A DNA stretch of 64,000 bases. Source: Chimonanthus salicifolius. Lineage: Eukaryota; Streptophyta; Magnoliopsida; Laurales; Calycanthaceae. Below are positions 24,125-36,599 of the stretch, piece after piece (position 1 is the stretch's first letter; each line of letters starts with the position of its first letter). The stretch lies in NCBI GenBank assembly GCA_013350335.1, contig CM023539.1, positions 20,008,448-20,072,447 of the forward strand, written 5' to 3'. The notes under the pieces are model-generated. The model did no database searches, was not told where the DNA came from, and was given only the letters and a program-made list of their open reading frames with translations. The translations under genes were made by a program, and so were the position numbers.

Positions 24125-25389
24125 TATAATTCTCATGCAATTATAGTGTAAAAACCCTCTAATTAAATTTATAAAAATCTTAATTAAGCTTTAAGGGTCA
24201 TTTGGCGAAGGTCATTAGAGTCTTAATGACTCCACATGTGTGTTTTGTCCGAACCAATGGTAAAATGATTATTTTACCCATAGTACTCCATTTAAGCATA
24301 ATTCATAAAACTCCAAATTATTTAAATTCACTCATATATTATTTAGCAAATTAGAATTTAGGAACAAAGGACAAATTATTAGAAAATAAAATTTCAGATC
24401 TAGTGAAGATGCCCAAAACTTGCCTTTCTAGTTTTGAAATACAAACTGCACACTTCTTTTTTGTAAAAAATCATTTTAGGTTCTTTTCGGTATCAGAATA
24501 ACTCTAGTAAATACACGAAAAATATTCAAAAATATCCAGAAAATCTTTTTTAAATGGTTATAGATCCATTTATGAGACTGATATGTAAAAGCAGATTTCT
24601 ATCTTAGAACTGTCCAGTTTTTACAAGATTATTTCGGGTACCTTCCGATGTCTGAAAATTGCGAATAAATACTTTTTGAAAAACGCTTTCATAGTAAAAA
24701 TATCTGAAAAATAGTTACAAATTCTCAGAAAATCATTTTGAGAAGCTTAAAGGTCAATTTTTTGGACTGATTTTTACAAACAATTTTACCATGAATCATT
24801 TTTCCAAAGTTCATCATAAGATATCATTTTTTTAAACCCTTTTTTTTCTTACAAAAAACATTAAATAAAATACATTCAAATATTCTAATGTAATTATAAA
24901 AATGGTCTAAAAGAAAATATCTAAATATCAAGGAATTATAAGTAGAACTTCTCATGTAAGTCTATTTTATGAAAATACCTATTACTTTCCATTATCTCTT
25001 CATTACACTCCATTTCTTAGGTTCTCTCCATAGTTTCTTTGATGTAAGAACTTAGATGAAGAGATAAAACATTTTAACATCTAAATCAAATAACCAAGAG
25101 AATTTGGAAACCTACTTGTTCAAGCTCTAATCAAGTTTTCAAGTCTTTCCTTCCTTTTTTCAAGCTCCAAGCTTTGAAAAGAGATTTACACCAAAGAGAG
25201 GAAGAGGAAGAGAATTTTTCAGCCCTCTCTTTTTCTTGCTTCAGATTTTTAGAGAGGAAGAAGGATGAGGAGAAGGATAGAAGAAGAGAATTGAGGAAAA
25301 AGGATAGAGATGGAGCCCTAGCTTTTCTTCCTCTCCTTTTTGTTTTTTCCTCTACCTTATCCTCCTTTTGCTTTTTAGTCAGAAAGCAA

Positions 25390-25545
25390 AAGCTAAAGGT
25401 GGTGATGTGGAGAGCACTTATTGGTCCAAACTAAAGGTGGGGTGGTGAGGTGCAGAGCACTTATTGGTCCAATCTAAAGGTGGGGTAGTGAGGTGGAGAG
25501 TACTTATTGGTCCAAGCTAAAGGTGGGGTGGTGATGTTGTTTTCA
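25390..25545 (+). repeat. short tandem repeat, about three units
   Basis: Three units of about 55-60 bp share GAGAGCACTTATTGGTCCAA and CTAAAGGTGGGGTGGTGA-type words with small differences. They lie inside the element D left LTR. Confidence 0.75.
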
Positions 25546-25856
25546 TCCCTTATCTTGCCATGTGGCATGATACCTCATCATGCCTTGCCATGTCATCGCT
25601 GACGTGGCATATTCACCACCTCATCAACTTATCCCAATTAATTAAATTCCACCTCATCACATGGTTTTGAAATTAAATTCTAATTTGATTTAATCACCAT
25701 TAATTTCATTTAATTTATTAATCACTTCTCTAATCTTGTTAATTAATCTCCAATTTTCCCATCAATTTCCAATTTGAGTTCAGAACTCCAAATTTTATTC
25801 AAAATATTCCGGGAACATTGCATTGAGTTACGGGGTTGAAACTCTGGGTTATTACA

Positions 25857-26344
25857 ATACTAACACCTTTTTGGAATTTTCGTCCTGAAAACTAGACCAA
25901 GCTTGGGTCTAAAACAAAACCATTCAAACAACTCTGGATGGTAAGTTCTCATTTCTGATTCTCGTTCCCATGTAGGTTCTTCATTGACATGTCACTTCCC
26001 AATCAACTCTTCCATTGTTTACATGGGTTTCCCCTCTATGGACCTTTTCCAGGGACTTTATGACAATGTAAGGGTGATCAATGTTGCAACTATCATCTTG
26101 GGGCTGATTGCCAAAGTCTTGGGTAGTAGGTGATGGCGTGCCATCTCGATTTGCTATAATACTTTGTATGGCGTGGCACATTAGGTCCTATACTCTCTTT
26201 ATTGTCATAGGCTTTAGGTCTAGATGGGGAAACACAACCATTATTTGAAAGACGTCCGTCGTCTTCTTCTTTCGTTGTATGGTCAATTTCCATATCAATA
26301 ACGTCTTGTGATGTGGAAAGAAAATGTTGATTTTGTTTTTCCAC
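25857..26344 (-). pseudogene. Element D pol C-terminus with chromodomain remnant
   Basis: Read on the minus strand across frame breaks, the region just inside the 3' LTR encodes an EEPTWERESEMRTYHPEL-type segment, which matches the chromodomain end of element A ([16 protein letters not shown]). Upstream pieces resemble the linker before it. Stops and shifts make it non-coding now. Confidence 0.7.
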
Positions 26345-28085
26345 ACTTTCTCAAATCATGATATACTATAAGTTCATTTTCCACTTGCACTCATCTTCTC
26401 GTTTAAATCTCATACCTGAATCTTATCAATATCTATTATGATGTGTTATCCAATGACGCTATGCTAGAATGTCTTCATCATCTGACCTTGGGTCTTTTCA
26501 ATCGAGTAGGTCTCATCCATCACGGGTCTAGCCCATTATAGAATCCTTATCCGAACATAAGTATTGTATTCTTCTTTGGGGACAATACTCTAAATATGAA
26601 TCCACTCATCCATGGGTTCAATGTTTTCTGTAGAATCATTATGTCCATCGCGATTTCATATAAATTGATATATTTCATTTCACTTGGTACCATGACCTTT
26701 TCAATACATTCCTATACTACGTGCTCACTCATCTGCTCTTAATGCGAGATTAGTGACAACCTCACCCCTCACTAGTAGCTTGTCAGTGAGGTAGCCTGCC
26801 AGTGCGATAGTCTATGCTTATCAAACACCCGCCCACGCATCACTCGTCCATATGGATTGTTGGGTTTATTGGTGTCACACCTCCCTATCAAGAAGACAGA
26901 TAAGTGTCACGCTCTCAATCAAATCTCCCGCATGGAGTCTTATCTCATAAGACACAAATTAAAATTTGCTAATCTGATTACATAATGCTTTTCATATATC
27001 TGTTACACATGGATATACAGTGCGACCATCACATTCGTACATAAAGCCCAAGCACTCTAATCTGACGCGTGGAAATCATATCCAATGAATCTGTCAACCA
27101 GCATTTTAGTAATCAAGTGCATCATCCACAAGTGGCTATCACATCACACAATTACACCACCTGATTTTATCATAATCGCTCATATTAACCTATGAGTTTC
27201 AAACACTTCTATGTCTCTATCCACATACCGTTCCAATTTCATACTTGTAGATTTCACTTAATCTCGACATTGATCTATATATTGATCAAACTACAAATCT
27301 TCATAATTGTTGAATACGTCCTATTACCACCAGGTCTTTACTTCTACCCTCGGTAATCCTTATATGGTTACCTTTATCACAAGTCAGAATCACCGATAAT
27401 CCGATAGGTGATATCGTCAGTGAACACTCGTCATACTTAGACGACCCGATGTGACCCATCACATCTCATTTACCTGGCCCACACATCATGGTCTAATATG
27501 TGGAGTGCCATACCCTCCCACATACCAAATGGAATTCTCCATTACTACTGTACTCAGCTCATTCAATGGTAAGTTTATTAATTCTAGTCATTTCTCATAA
27601 TCAATCTAGACATTTTAAAAATTTCAAGCCCTCATGGAACTCCACCGGCCTTCTACAGAGTAAACCAGCTGGACTAACTCGGTAGACGCCCATAGATCCT
27701 CAATTGAGCTTATCTCCATAAAATAAATCACCACTGAGCACCTTTCAAAACTAGACACCTCTTTGTTTACATAAAAGTCATAACACCACTAACACCTTTT
27801 TTATTTATAACCTATATAAGTAAAATGTAAATCAAATACATTTTCAAAATTGTTATGTTACGGGTCTTAACATAATACCCGACAATGTTTTCAACGGTCA
27901 ATATCGTTCATTGTTTAACCATCTATGATGCCTCAACATCAAGTCTAATTCTTACAACTTATCATTTTAAAGCAACAATCATTAAATTTAAATGAAGTAA
28001 TGTCTTGCTCCATAATCAGATAAATGAATGTTGTGCATGAATCCATTAATGATTGTCATACCTCGCATCATGGAGTATTTAGTGG
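26345..28085. other. unassigned AT-rich DNA in place of element D pol
   Basis: Pol would be expected here, but no RT, RNase H or integrase motif is seen on either strand. The sequence is AT-rich with scattered short direct repeats and no ORF above about 80 codons worth keeping. It may be an unrelated decayed insertion or heavily diverged LTR sequence. Confidence 0.4.
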
Positions 28086-28089
28086 TTTT

Positions 28090-29294
28090 CCGGTGTTAGG
28101 GTAAGAAGATCCAATTTGTCCGGAAGTTACTAGAGCAGGTAGTCGTTCTGTCTGAGTCTGGGATTGGGACATCTATGACTGTATAGTCCTGCACTGTAGG
28201 AGATAAGAAGTCCCTGCTTGAGGTGTTTGACGGAGTCGTAGACAATTTCTTCTGATGTGGCCTCTATGTCCACACTAACACGTGGAGGTATTTCCAGAGT
28301 TCTGTATTGTACGCTTTTGGTGCAGGTTTGGGAAACCACCCTTAATATGGCCCGTCTGTCCACAACAACAACACCTGGCGTCCAAAAATTACACCGCATA
28401 TATTTGGCGAAGTTGTGGACAACTTCCCTTGATATGTCCCATTTGTGCACATGATAACATGAAGGACTGTTCACAGAAGACTGTACTGTAAGTATAGCAA
28501 CCGATGGATGTTGAGAATTTGATCGGAGCCCCTTGTCGGGTCGCGAAGAACTTCCAACATTATACTCCTCCTTGTTTTTAATGCGCTCATTTGATTCTGC
28601 AATATCCTTCTCAACAATGCTTTCACTTCTTACTACCTTCACAAACGTGGCAGCTTGAAAAATACTACCCTTGATCTGATGATAGGTTGAAGACCTCTCT
28701 CAAATTTTCGAGCCTTCTTATGTTCCAGTCGACCATATAAGGTGCATAGCTGGAAAGTCGAATGAACTCCCGTTGATATTCTGTAACGATCATGTCCCCT
28801 TGGGTAAACTTTATAAATTCTTGTGCCATAGTCTCTTTCTCAATCCCAGGGAAATAATTTTCTAGGAATAGGCCTTTGAAATCTTCCCATGTCATTTTTG
28901 TTATCACCAGGCTCTCTTTAGTCGATCTCCACCACTAGCCTACGTCATCTACCAATTGTGAAGCAGCTAAGAAGATATTGTGTTCATCCTTAGTAATTCT
29001 TAATAATTCAAAGATTTGAGTAATGTTCTCAATCCAATTCTCAACTTCTATGGGTCCCTTGATGCCTTTGAAATAAAGGGGACGTTGATGTTGAAAATCT
29101 CTCACAAGAGTACAGTCTCGGGTGTCAATTGTGATAATCAAGCCGATCCTTGTCTGATCAAGTTGCGACACTGGACTGGCTATTGCCTGAAAAAGGGCTT
29201 AGAGTTCGGGTGACACGAGTGGAATGTTGTTACTGGTCTCACCAACATTTCCCGAGTGCGTACGGGTTCTTTGGGAGCGTTCTCTCGGGGGCAT
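28090..29294 (-). pseudogene. Element D gag remnant
   Basis: The frame starts near 29294 with MPPRERS, a common chromovirus gag start. It continues with [14 protein letters not shown], then ASQLVDDVG, then EDFKGLFLENYFPG and YQREFIRLSSYAPYMVD. The same phrases in the same order are in element A gag. A C-terminal stretch (28130-28642) has a decayed zinc-knuckle region in which the cysteine spacing is broken. Internal stops near 28935 and 28665 show it is dead. Confidence 0.88.
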
Positions 29295-29604
29295 TTTCCT
29301 AAGCCAAGAAACAACCTGATTAGAACTCTACTCATATGATCATCTCATAAAAATTGTTCATCCCAACAATTGTACTGCATCATCAAGGAGAACCATTCCA
29401 TACGATTGTTCAGTATTTTGGTTGGGTAAATCCCTAAATTGCAACATGCATATTCCTTGGGGGAAATTTCAAGGTTCTAGTCCAACATGTAACTGGGAAA
29501 TACCTCGACTTTTCATTTGAATTTCGTTAGGGAGTATTCTAAGTTTGTTTAAACTCGATTCCATTTGAATTTGATTTGGGGAATTTTCCCTTTTTGCTTT
29601 TCAT

Positions 29605-29616
29605 GCTTCGATGCCA
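29605..29616 (-). other. degenerate PBS of element D
   Basis: On the minus strand TGGCATCGAAGC lies four bases inside the right LTR edge at 29621. It differs at three positions from the initiator-Met PBS of elements A and C. Confidence 0.7.
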
Positions 29617-29620
29617 ACAA

Positions 29621-29895
29621 TGACGCCCAGCCATTTTCCATCATTTAAATCAGAGTAAATTTTTTTTTTTTTTGTAAATAGAAATAGAAAGAAAAGGACG
29701 GAGTCCCATGACGCGAGCTGAGTCCGAGTCCGAAGACCCGACCTTCAACTGGCCCAACCTAGAACATGCGTAGTACAAACCCACGATGGCATATTGCACG
29801 TGCTAACACAACCTGGGGAATATTCAAACATTTAACATTGCATGACTATCAAACTGCAATTCAAGCAAAGATAGGTAATTCCCAACAATTACATG
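29621..29895 (-). repeat. Element D 5' LTR, cut by element C
   Basis: This is the head of the LTR (TGACGCCCAGCC), with an A/T run, the U5 inverted repeat at 29717-29749 and the block shared with the left LTR. It ends at 29895 where element C begins with TGTAACGACCC. Confidence 0.85.
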
Positions 29896-31939
29896 TGTAA
29901 CGACCCGACCCGATCCTTTGGCATTTTCTCGAGGAGATTTTTGGACCCCCATGTCGGATTGGGTGTTTTGGTGGCAGTGGAGAGAGTTTGGGCTCCACGG
30001 TGGACACTTGTTCGCCTAATTTCGAGCTTAGAAGCTCGAAGGGCATTTTGGTAATTTAAACTCTCATATATAAAGTCTCTTTCTCTTTCTCCCTCCCTCT
30101 TCTCTTCTTCTCTTCCCTCTCTTTACCCTAACCAAAACCCTAAGATCAATCCCTAGATGCTGCCGCCCCCTCCATGCGTCTCCCTATCTCTTTTCTCTCT
30201 CCTCTCTCAGTTTTCTCCTCCTATCCCTCTTCCAGCCGCGGCCTCTTAGTAACTCTCTCTATCTCTCTCTCGCGCCTCTTTTTTTTTTTTTTCTTCTCCT
30301 CCTCTTTCCCTCACTCCTCGACCCAGCAACACCCGACCGCCGCTTCAGCCGATCCCAGCCAGCCCTTGCCTCCTCGACCTTCGCTTCGACCTTCGGATTT
30401 CCACTCGTCCTCACCCTTCTCTCACCGATCCTAGATCGAGCTCCCTTCAACCCATCAAGCCGCTTGCTCGCTTTGGATTTTCGAATCCACACACTGTGAG
30501 GGGACTTATCACCATTTTGGTATGCATTTGCATTTACTTAACCTTTGAGCCTTAACATGGATTGACTTGAATGAGATCTTTCATTTATTAAACCACTCGG
30601 CAAGGGAACCGTTGAGATGAATATGTGGCAAGGGATCCGTTCGGGTGCACTCATGTCAATTATATGCGATTACTGGAGGATTCTAATTGGATTAATGGTT
30701 ATTGAACTTGGATGTTTGTTGGTAACATTTTGTTTCTTTAATTATTACTTGGGAATGAATTTATGATGAGATTAAGACATGCATTGGATATTGGTCATGA
30801 TACTTGAAAATTGTTGATAATATGGTTTATGTTCAATCACAACACGCATATGAATTTATGATGGGAATGAGATTGTCCATTGGATAATGAGCATGAGGCT
30901 TGAAATTTTGTTAACAAAATGTTGTGTGTATATTTATAACATGTGAACATAATTATGATGAACATGGTGATGTATGTTAGATAATCTGTTATATGTCTTT
31001 TGTTACACGCGATGTATGTGTTGTTAATCTTGATTAATCATATCAGAGCGTGATTACATTGTTAGATATGACCAGGATATCATGTGTATGCATGTGGGTG
31101 GGTGGGGGGGCAACCCTCAACGGACAACGTGTTGTTGGATGTTGAGATGGAGGAATTATTTACATGTATATGTTTTTGATGACGTGATGAGTTTGGTTGT
31201 TGGGAGGACTTCCCCGTTACGCTCTGGTAGTCGAGACCCCAAAAGGAGATGCGGGTTTACCCATTGCATTTCGGTGGTTGAGGTGCCTGCCCTTGAGATT
31301 GGCTTCCCCGTTATGCTCCGGCTGTCTAAACACACATAGAAAATGCGGGTTTCCTCGTTGCATTCCGGCGGTTGAAGCAGTTAGTCTCTTGTTTATATTA
31401 GTAGGGACACCAGAGTTGTTAGAGGAACATTGTGAGCTATGGACGTGATGCCTCAGACTGGTTAGTGGTACAGTGGATTACTCATGTACATATACATCTA
31501 ATCTATTAAGATGTTGATTACATTTCATACTTGTGATTTATAATTATGTTGCTGACATGTGATATGTTTTATCCCTTCACTGGACTGGTTAGCTCACCCC
31601 TTACCTTTTGGGTATCCCAAGCACCGAGGGGCCATGCGGGCCCCTTGAGATGGCGCCTAGAGTGTAGCAATAGCAGTAGATATTTGTTAATCATATTTAT
31701 TCTTAGTTGAGATACTTTGTTTGTATGAACGTTATTCAGATGTTGTTTGTTCGGGTGACTGTATAACCATATTTGAACAGTTTATGGTTGATTGTTATAT
31801 TTCCTAGTACTATGGACTTGTAGTTGCCGAGCGGTAGGTAGTTGCCCCATTTTCCCAAAAAAAATACCCGATATCCATCTTTTTGTAATATTTGTTTTAT
31901 TTCAGAGATAACATGCCCGTAACGGGACGGGACGTTACA
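29896..31939 (+). repeat. Element C 5' LTR
   Basis: The LTR runs from TGTAACGACCCGACC to GGACGTTACA, 2044 bp. It contains pyrimidine-rich CTCT tracts at 30060-30330 and the imperfect repeat cassette at 31195-31385. The pyrimidine-rich stretch encodes a chance proline/serine-rich frame on the plus strand that is not a gene. Confidence 0.93.
31195..31385 (+). repeat. imperfect tandem repeat in element C 5' LTR
   Basis: Units carry TTCCCCGTTACGCTCTGG..GAGACCC..GGAGATGCGGGTTT-type words, about three times. The same cassette is in the 3' LTR at 44815-44990 and inverted at 165-480. Confidence 0.7.
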
Positions 31940-31941
31940 CT

Positions 31942-31953
31942 TGGTATCAGAGC
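31942..31953 (+). other. primer binding site (initiator tRNA-Met) of element C
   Basis: TGGTATCAGAGC begins two bases after the 5' LTR end at 31939. It is a perfect match to the plant initiator-Met PBS and fixes the plus orientation. Confidence 0.95.
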
Positions 31954-32381
31954 ACAGTTCAACTCTCGAACTGTGCACGGGACAAAGATATGTGGTGATA
32001 ACTAGATATTAGTTCATCTCTTGTGTGATAGGGTAGGTTGAACCGGGTTCTGGGGACATATGTAGACACCCTAAGTTTGTGTGGTATGCTTAATGAGCTA
32101 TCCTTCAGTTAGTTTGCTTGAGTCATATCTTGTGGTGGATTGTCGCTCGATTTATGGTTGACTGGCATTTGATTCACCTGTTATTCGGTGGTAAGTTCGA
32201 TAGCTTGTTTGAATATGGTGCACCGTGACATGGTCACACGAATTGTGTGACGCAAATCTCTATGTTTTGAGTCAGGTTGGTCTTACTCCCTAAAGTAATT
32301 AGAGGTGTTTCTTGGTGGGACCCATATTATGGGGAGGTCCTCACCTTGGAGGCGTGTCGATGGTATTTTCAGAGTGGTTTA
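31954..32381 (+). other. element C leader, gag not recognisable
   Basis: No gag motif is visible here or in the continuation at 36051-36600. The leader is interrupted by solo LTR B after the pentamer GTTTA. Confidence 0.6.
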
Positions 32382-32472
32382 TGTAACGCTTGCCCCTTTT
32401 CACCGAAATCAGAGTCTATTTTTTTATTTTTTGAAATAAAGAGTGACAAAGGGCACGGACGTCACGACGCGA

Positions 32473-32506
32473 GTTAAGTCCGAGCTTCTAAAGCCCAGCC
32501 CTTAAT
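32473..32506 (-). other. U5 inverted repeat of solo LTR B
   Basis: GTTAAGTCCGAGCTT pairs imperfectly with AAGCCCAGCCCTTAAT around CTA. It follows the conserved ACGTCACGACGCGA block. Confidence 0.65.
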
Positions 32507-33034
32507 TGGCCAACCCTACGTGTGCGTGGAACTAAGTCCACGAAGAACGGTTCACACGTAGAAGTAAGCTTACGGAATATTAAACTAAGTGCGGAATTAT
32601 AATAGAGACTGTCCTACAAATGTTTAGATAGCAGGGAAGATACATTCATTTAATTACTAAAATACCTCAAAATCACAATGTCCAAAATAAAATCCAAAAC
32701 ATAGCAAGTAATCTAAATTATACAGTTCGACGAGCTACACTACTCAAATTACATTTCCAAAATCAAACTTAAATAAACTAAGTAGCTCGCTTCCCCAAGC
32801 TCTTACGCTTAGCTCCCGTCTCGTCCTACGATTCTGCCATCTCCTGCGTCATCAGCTAGGGTAGAAGTAGGGCGTTAGGCAACGCGCCCAGTAGGACTCT
32901 GAGTAGGGCTAACACATGGATTAGTGATAACAAGCACATAGATAATCATATAATGAAAACCATAAAATGAATGCAATGCCATGGGTGTCTTTATGTTATG
33001 TGTCCCACCCATCATCCATACCATCATGATATCC

Positions 33035-33275
33035 CCATGTTTGCTTCTCGGTCGCCCCGACGGAGCATGGACTCCGGTTATATCTCCACACATCAAGATA
33101 TCCCCATGTTTGCTTCTCAGTCACCCCGACGGAGTATGGACTCCGGTTATAGCATATCAAGCTATCCCCATGTTTGTTTCTCGGTGGCCCCGACGGAGCA
33201 TGGACTCCGGTTATAGCATATCAAGCTATCCCCATGTTTGCTTCTCGGTTGCCCCGACGGAGCATGGACTCCGGT
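33035..33275 (-). repeat. tandem repeat with CCCCGACGGAGCATGGACTC core
   Basis: Four units of about 58 bp each carry CCCATGTTTG(c/t)TTCT(c)GGT..CCCCGACGGAG(c/t)ATGGACTCC and GGTTAT. The units end near 33275. The same core lies in LTR H (51625-51800), and CCCCGACGGAGTGTGG variants lie in LTRs E, F and G. Confidence 0.88.
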
Positions 33276-35583
33276 TCCTTTATTTTCCCGCCCATGCCAT
33301 GCATGAGATGTAATTGCGATATGCTATATAGTATTTAAATCATTGTAAATGTAATATGCCATATGCAATATAATATATATAAATCATAATCTTAAAACCC
33401 ATCATAAAACCAATCATATAATTACCAAAATAAATCAAGGAAACCATCATATAACACGTAATCCATGGCTTACAAAAGGGTAGGAATCCTACCAATTACC
33501 GACTAGCGTCCCTTTACGTTTCCGTCAGATATTCCGGTCACCGATACTCGTACCGCTTGCGATGTCCGGTACCTTATTATACATTACCAATTAGACTCAT
33601 GCTTTAATCATGTCCAAGTCCATTAATCATACCTTAGCGGGGTTCGGCCATACACCATGGCCGAACCTCACTAACTAGGTTTGTGGGTCCCATTTAATCC
33701 ATTAATTATTTTAATTACATGAGTCTATAAACTAGCCACCCTAGGCTTTATTTAGCCATACATAAGGTCATTTTTAAAATGCCTAAGTCCATGATTAATC
33801 TCCATGGGATTCGGCCATGTACCATGGCTGAACCCATGGTTCTTCCTTTTGGCCTTTATTTACCATTTTGCCACTCTTCTTCCATGGTTAAATCCTTATT
33901 TCATTCTTTTCCATTCTTAGGTCCATAATCTTGGATCCATTAATGACCCACCAATCATGAGATACAACCATTTAAAATCAGCCACCAACTTAACCTAATC
34001 CCCATTGATTAAAGCATATACACAACTCCAACTTAACCCATCAAATGGCTTGTAAAATAGGTCATGGGTTCGGCCATACACCATGGCCGAACCTATGATG
34101 CCTTTTTCCAATTTTTCTTAGATCTAATTACCACATTTAGATTCAAAATAAGTCCCTCCATGAGGGACTTTACATCATGCATTTAAATCATCAACTTTGA
34201 TCATCACTTGGTACATTTTTGAGTCCATTAATGACCCATTTAATCATGGCCTATTCCCCATTCTTTTTCCATCTTTTACACCCATCATCATTACACATAC
34301 ATCACTATAGGGTTCAAAAACATTCCCTCCATAAAATCTCTCCATGGTTTTATTTTTAAAACCTCATTTACAATGCTTAAAGTCCATTTAAAAATTGTCA
34401 ATCTTCTCCATTAATTTCCATAACTTCACACCCAAAAATCATTACAATACCTCACCATAGGGTTCGGCCATTCACCATGGCCGAACCCATGGTTCATGAT
34501 CCATCATTTACTCATGCCTTTTAAGGCCATCAATATCAATCACATCTCCCATGCATTTCCTCATTTACAATCCCTTTAAAAATTACTACATTCAATCATT
34601 AAAAACCCTAACAATCATTATCATCCTTCCACGATTTTAAACCTTTAAACCCCACTAAAATTCCCCCTAATTACCTACCATGGGGTTCGGCCATACTACA
34701 TGGCCAAACCCTATGGTCCATTAATCCTTTCAAAAATTCCATACATCCATTGCTTAAATAATTTAAATACATAATGTCCTTAATCCATTTATTTTTTTCT
34801 TAACCTAATTTACCCCTTAGGGTTTGTCCATTCTTTACTTCATTTTTGGATGGATTTGAGATCCAAGGCCCATGATAATTTGGCCACCATTAAATCCGAG
34901 AAGAATGGACCCCAAATCTTAAACCCTAAAAAAAATCTAATCTCTTGTTTAGAAATACTTACAATCCGACGGCTCCTCCGACTTTTCTTCGTCCTCTTAG
35001 ATTCCTTGGCCTTCTCTTCTTCTCCTTGACTTTTGGGTCAAGATGCTTGATCAAGATGGAGTCTCCAAGGTTTGGGTTCGGCTAAGGTAGGGTTAGATTT
35101 GAGAGAGGGAGAGGAGGAGAGGATAAGAAAAATGCCTAGTCTCCTTGGTCTTGAGGTGGTGATGGTTGGCCAAGCTTGATCTTTCCTTTCTTCTCTTCTT
35201 CTCTTCTAAGTTTTCTTCTTTTCTTCTTCTGGGAGGTGAGGGACGGCAATGAGAGAGCAAGAGAGGGAGAGAGTGAAAATGAGAATGGGATTTGAGAGAT
35301 GAGATGAAAACCATCTCCTTTTGGTTGCTTAAGTTATACTCAACCATTAATTTTCCCACCAACCACATGGGATATTTTTTATGCTTTATGGTGGTGGTTG
35401 GGATAAACCACCACCTAAGCCAACGTTTTTGGTGTTAGAGATAAGGTGGTTTGGTCTCCCACCTTTGACCATTTGACCACCTTTTGGATAATTTTAATCA
35501 TTTAATTAATTAGATAATTACTTTAGGTTAATTAATTCCCACTTAACCTAATTCCATTTCTTAATTTCCCTCCATGTATCCAC

Positions 35584-35608
35584 CCATGGTTGACCAATTC
35601 AACCATGG
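35584..35608. other. palindrome CCATGGTTGA/TCAACCATGG in solo LTR B
   Basis: Two 10-base arms are separated by 5 bases. Each arm carries a TTGAC-type core facing the other. The matching site in LTR H (53970-53994) has 11-base arms. Confidence 0.6.
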
Positions 35609-36599
35609 TGGCCGGCCCCACCAATCCTTGGTCCACACGCCACCTCACTTGGTGAGGTGGAGGTGGGTGCCATTCGGCCGTGCTACCTTGATCATTCCAT
35701 CACCAACTTAGGTGATTTAAATTTAATTAAAACCACTTCAACTACTTGGATCACCATTGGCCCATGGCCCAATTAGATTCACCTCCTACCCATTTACCTT
35801 AGAGCTTGCCTTATCTTGATCCATTGGGTCCCAAATGGGTATCGGGCCCAATTTGACCATCCTTGGCCCAATTGACCATCATTTACCCTTTAAATGAATT
35901 TAAATCCAATCCATGGTCCATTGGGCCATACTTGGGCCTTTGTCCATATTTTGATCCATTCACCATTTATTCCATTAAATTTCCCAATTTCCATCATTAA
36001 GACAAACAATAGCCACATATATATTGATTTAAAAATTCCGGGCTATTACAGCTTAAGTACCGTGATGGAGTCACGGGGGCTTCAGACTGCGATTGAGATG
36101 AGATTGCTCGAGGGTGTAGCGTTAAGAAGAGGCCGTATTGTTGGTCTACCCCTGTGTCCGTGGGGGGACTTGCGTTTAGAGAGTAAAGACATCGTTTGTT
36201 GGCCTCACTTGTAACTATTTTGTATGGAGATAGATTCATTGGAAATCTATGGGCGTCTACCGAGCGAGTCTGGCAGGCTAACTTTGTAGATGGCCAATGG
36301 AATTCCATGAGAGGTTGATGGACTTGGCGTGTTTGAGTTGTCAGTTAGGCCCATTTTGAGCTTAGGACTACTGAGAGTGCCTAGGGCCGAGCCTGTGGTT
36401 ATATGTATGGCTTTAGGATTCCCGCGAGTCCAGTATTATGGCTAGAGGTAGTTGTCAGTTTGTTAAGAGCCTTTATAGGTTAAACTAGTAGGGTTGACTG
36501 TCGGAACTCACGTGAACCCGATATACGGTCCAATTTCGATGTATGAGTGAGTTGAGAGCTCGATGCTTTGAGAGGTGCACATGGGTGTCTCTTAGCTCA

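Larger units (their letters stand above)
20886..25856 (-). repeat. Element D 3' LTR, 5'-truncated, with insertion
   Basis: This AT-rich LTR has no coding sequence. It ends at 25856 in ATTACA, followed by internal words very like those after element A's 3' LTR. Near 25390-25545 a 55-60 bp unit (TGGAGAGCACTTATTGGTCCAA..AAGGTGGGGTGGTGA-like) is repeated about three times. A Copia-like unit interrupts it at 22568-24124. Confidence 0.8.
20886..29895 (-). mobile_element. Element D: decayed chromovirus, truncated both sides
   Basis: The left LTR spans 20886-25856 and ends GGGTTATTACA. The right LTR begins at 29621 and is cut at 29895 by element C. The shared block CGGAATATTCAAAC..CCCAACAATTA at 20893-20975 and at 29817-29892 proves the LTR pairing. 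The left LTR lacks about the first 190 bases of the right one. The internal region keeps a gag remnant and a chromodomain remnant on the minus strand; most of pol is missing. It is related to element A, with the same LTR ends, similar words next to the 3' LTR, and similar gag wording. Confidence 0.85.
32382..36050 (-). mobile_element. Solo LTR B inserted in element C
   Basis: A 3669-bp LTR runs from TGTAACGCTTGCCCC to GGGCTATTACA. The flanks GTTTA (32377-32381) and GCTTA (36051-36055) are a target duplication with one change. There is no internal region, so it is a solo LTR left by LTR-LTR recombination. By comparison with element A its sense is minus. It contains tandem CCCCGACGGAG units (33035-33275), GGTTCGGCCAT hairpins, and the U5 inverted repeat at 32473-32506. 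The head matches solo LTR H, so both are one family. No coding sequence is seen. Confidence 0.92.

Noticed and set aside
30174..30434. Proline/serine-rich open frame
   Set aside because: It comes from CTCT-rich LTR sequence, and the copy in the other LTR of element C (43694-43963) has a different frame structure.
31942..31953. tRNA-Met-like sequence
   Set aside because: Only the 12-base tRNA 3' end complement is present next to an LTR; it is a primer binding site and not a tRNA gene.
32971..33313. Open frames with repeated SPRRSMDSGY-like residues
   Set aside because: They are translations of the tandem CCCCGACGGAG repeats; similar frames appear in LTR H for the same reason.
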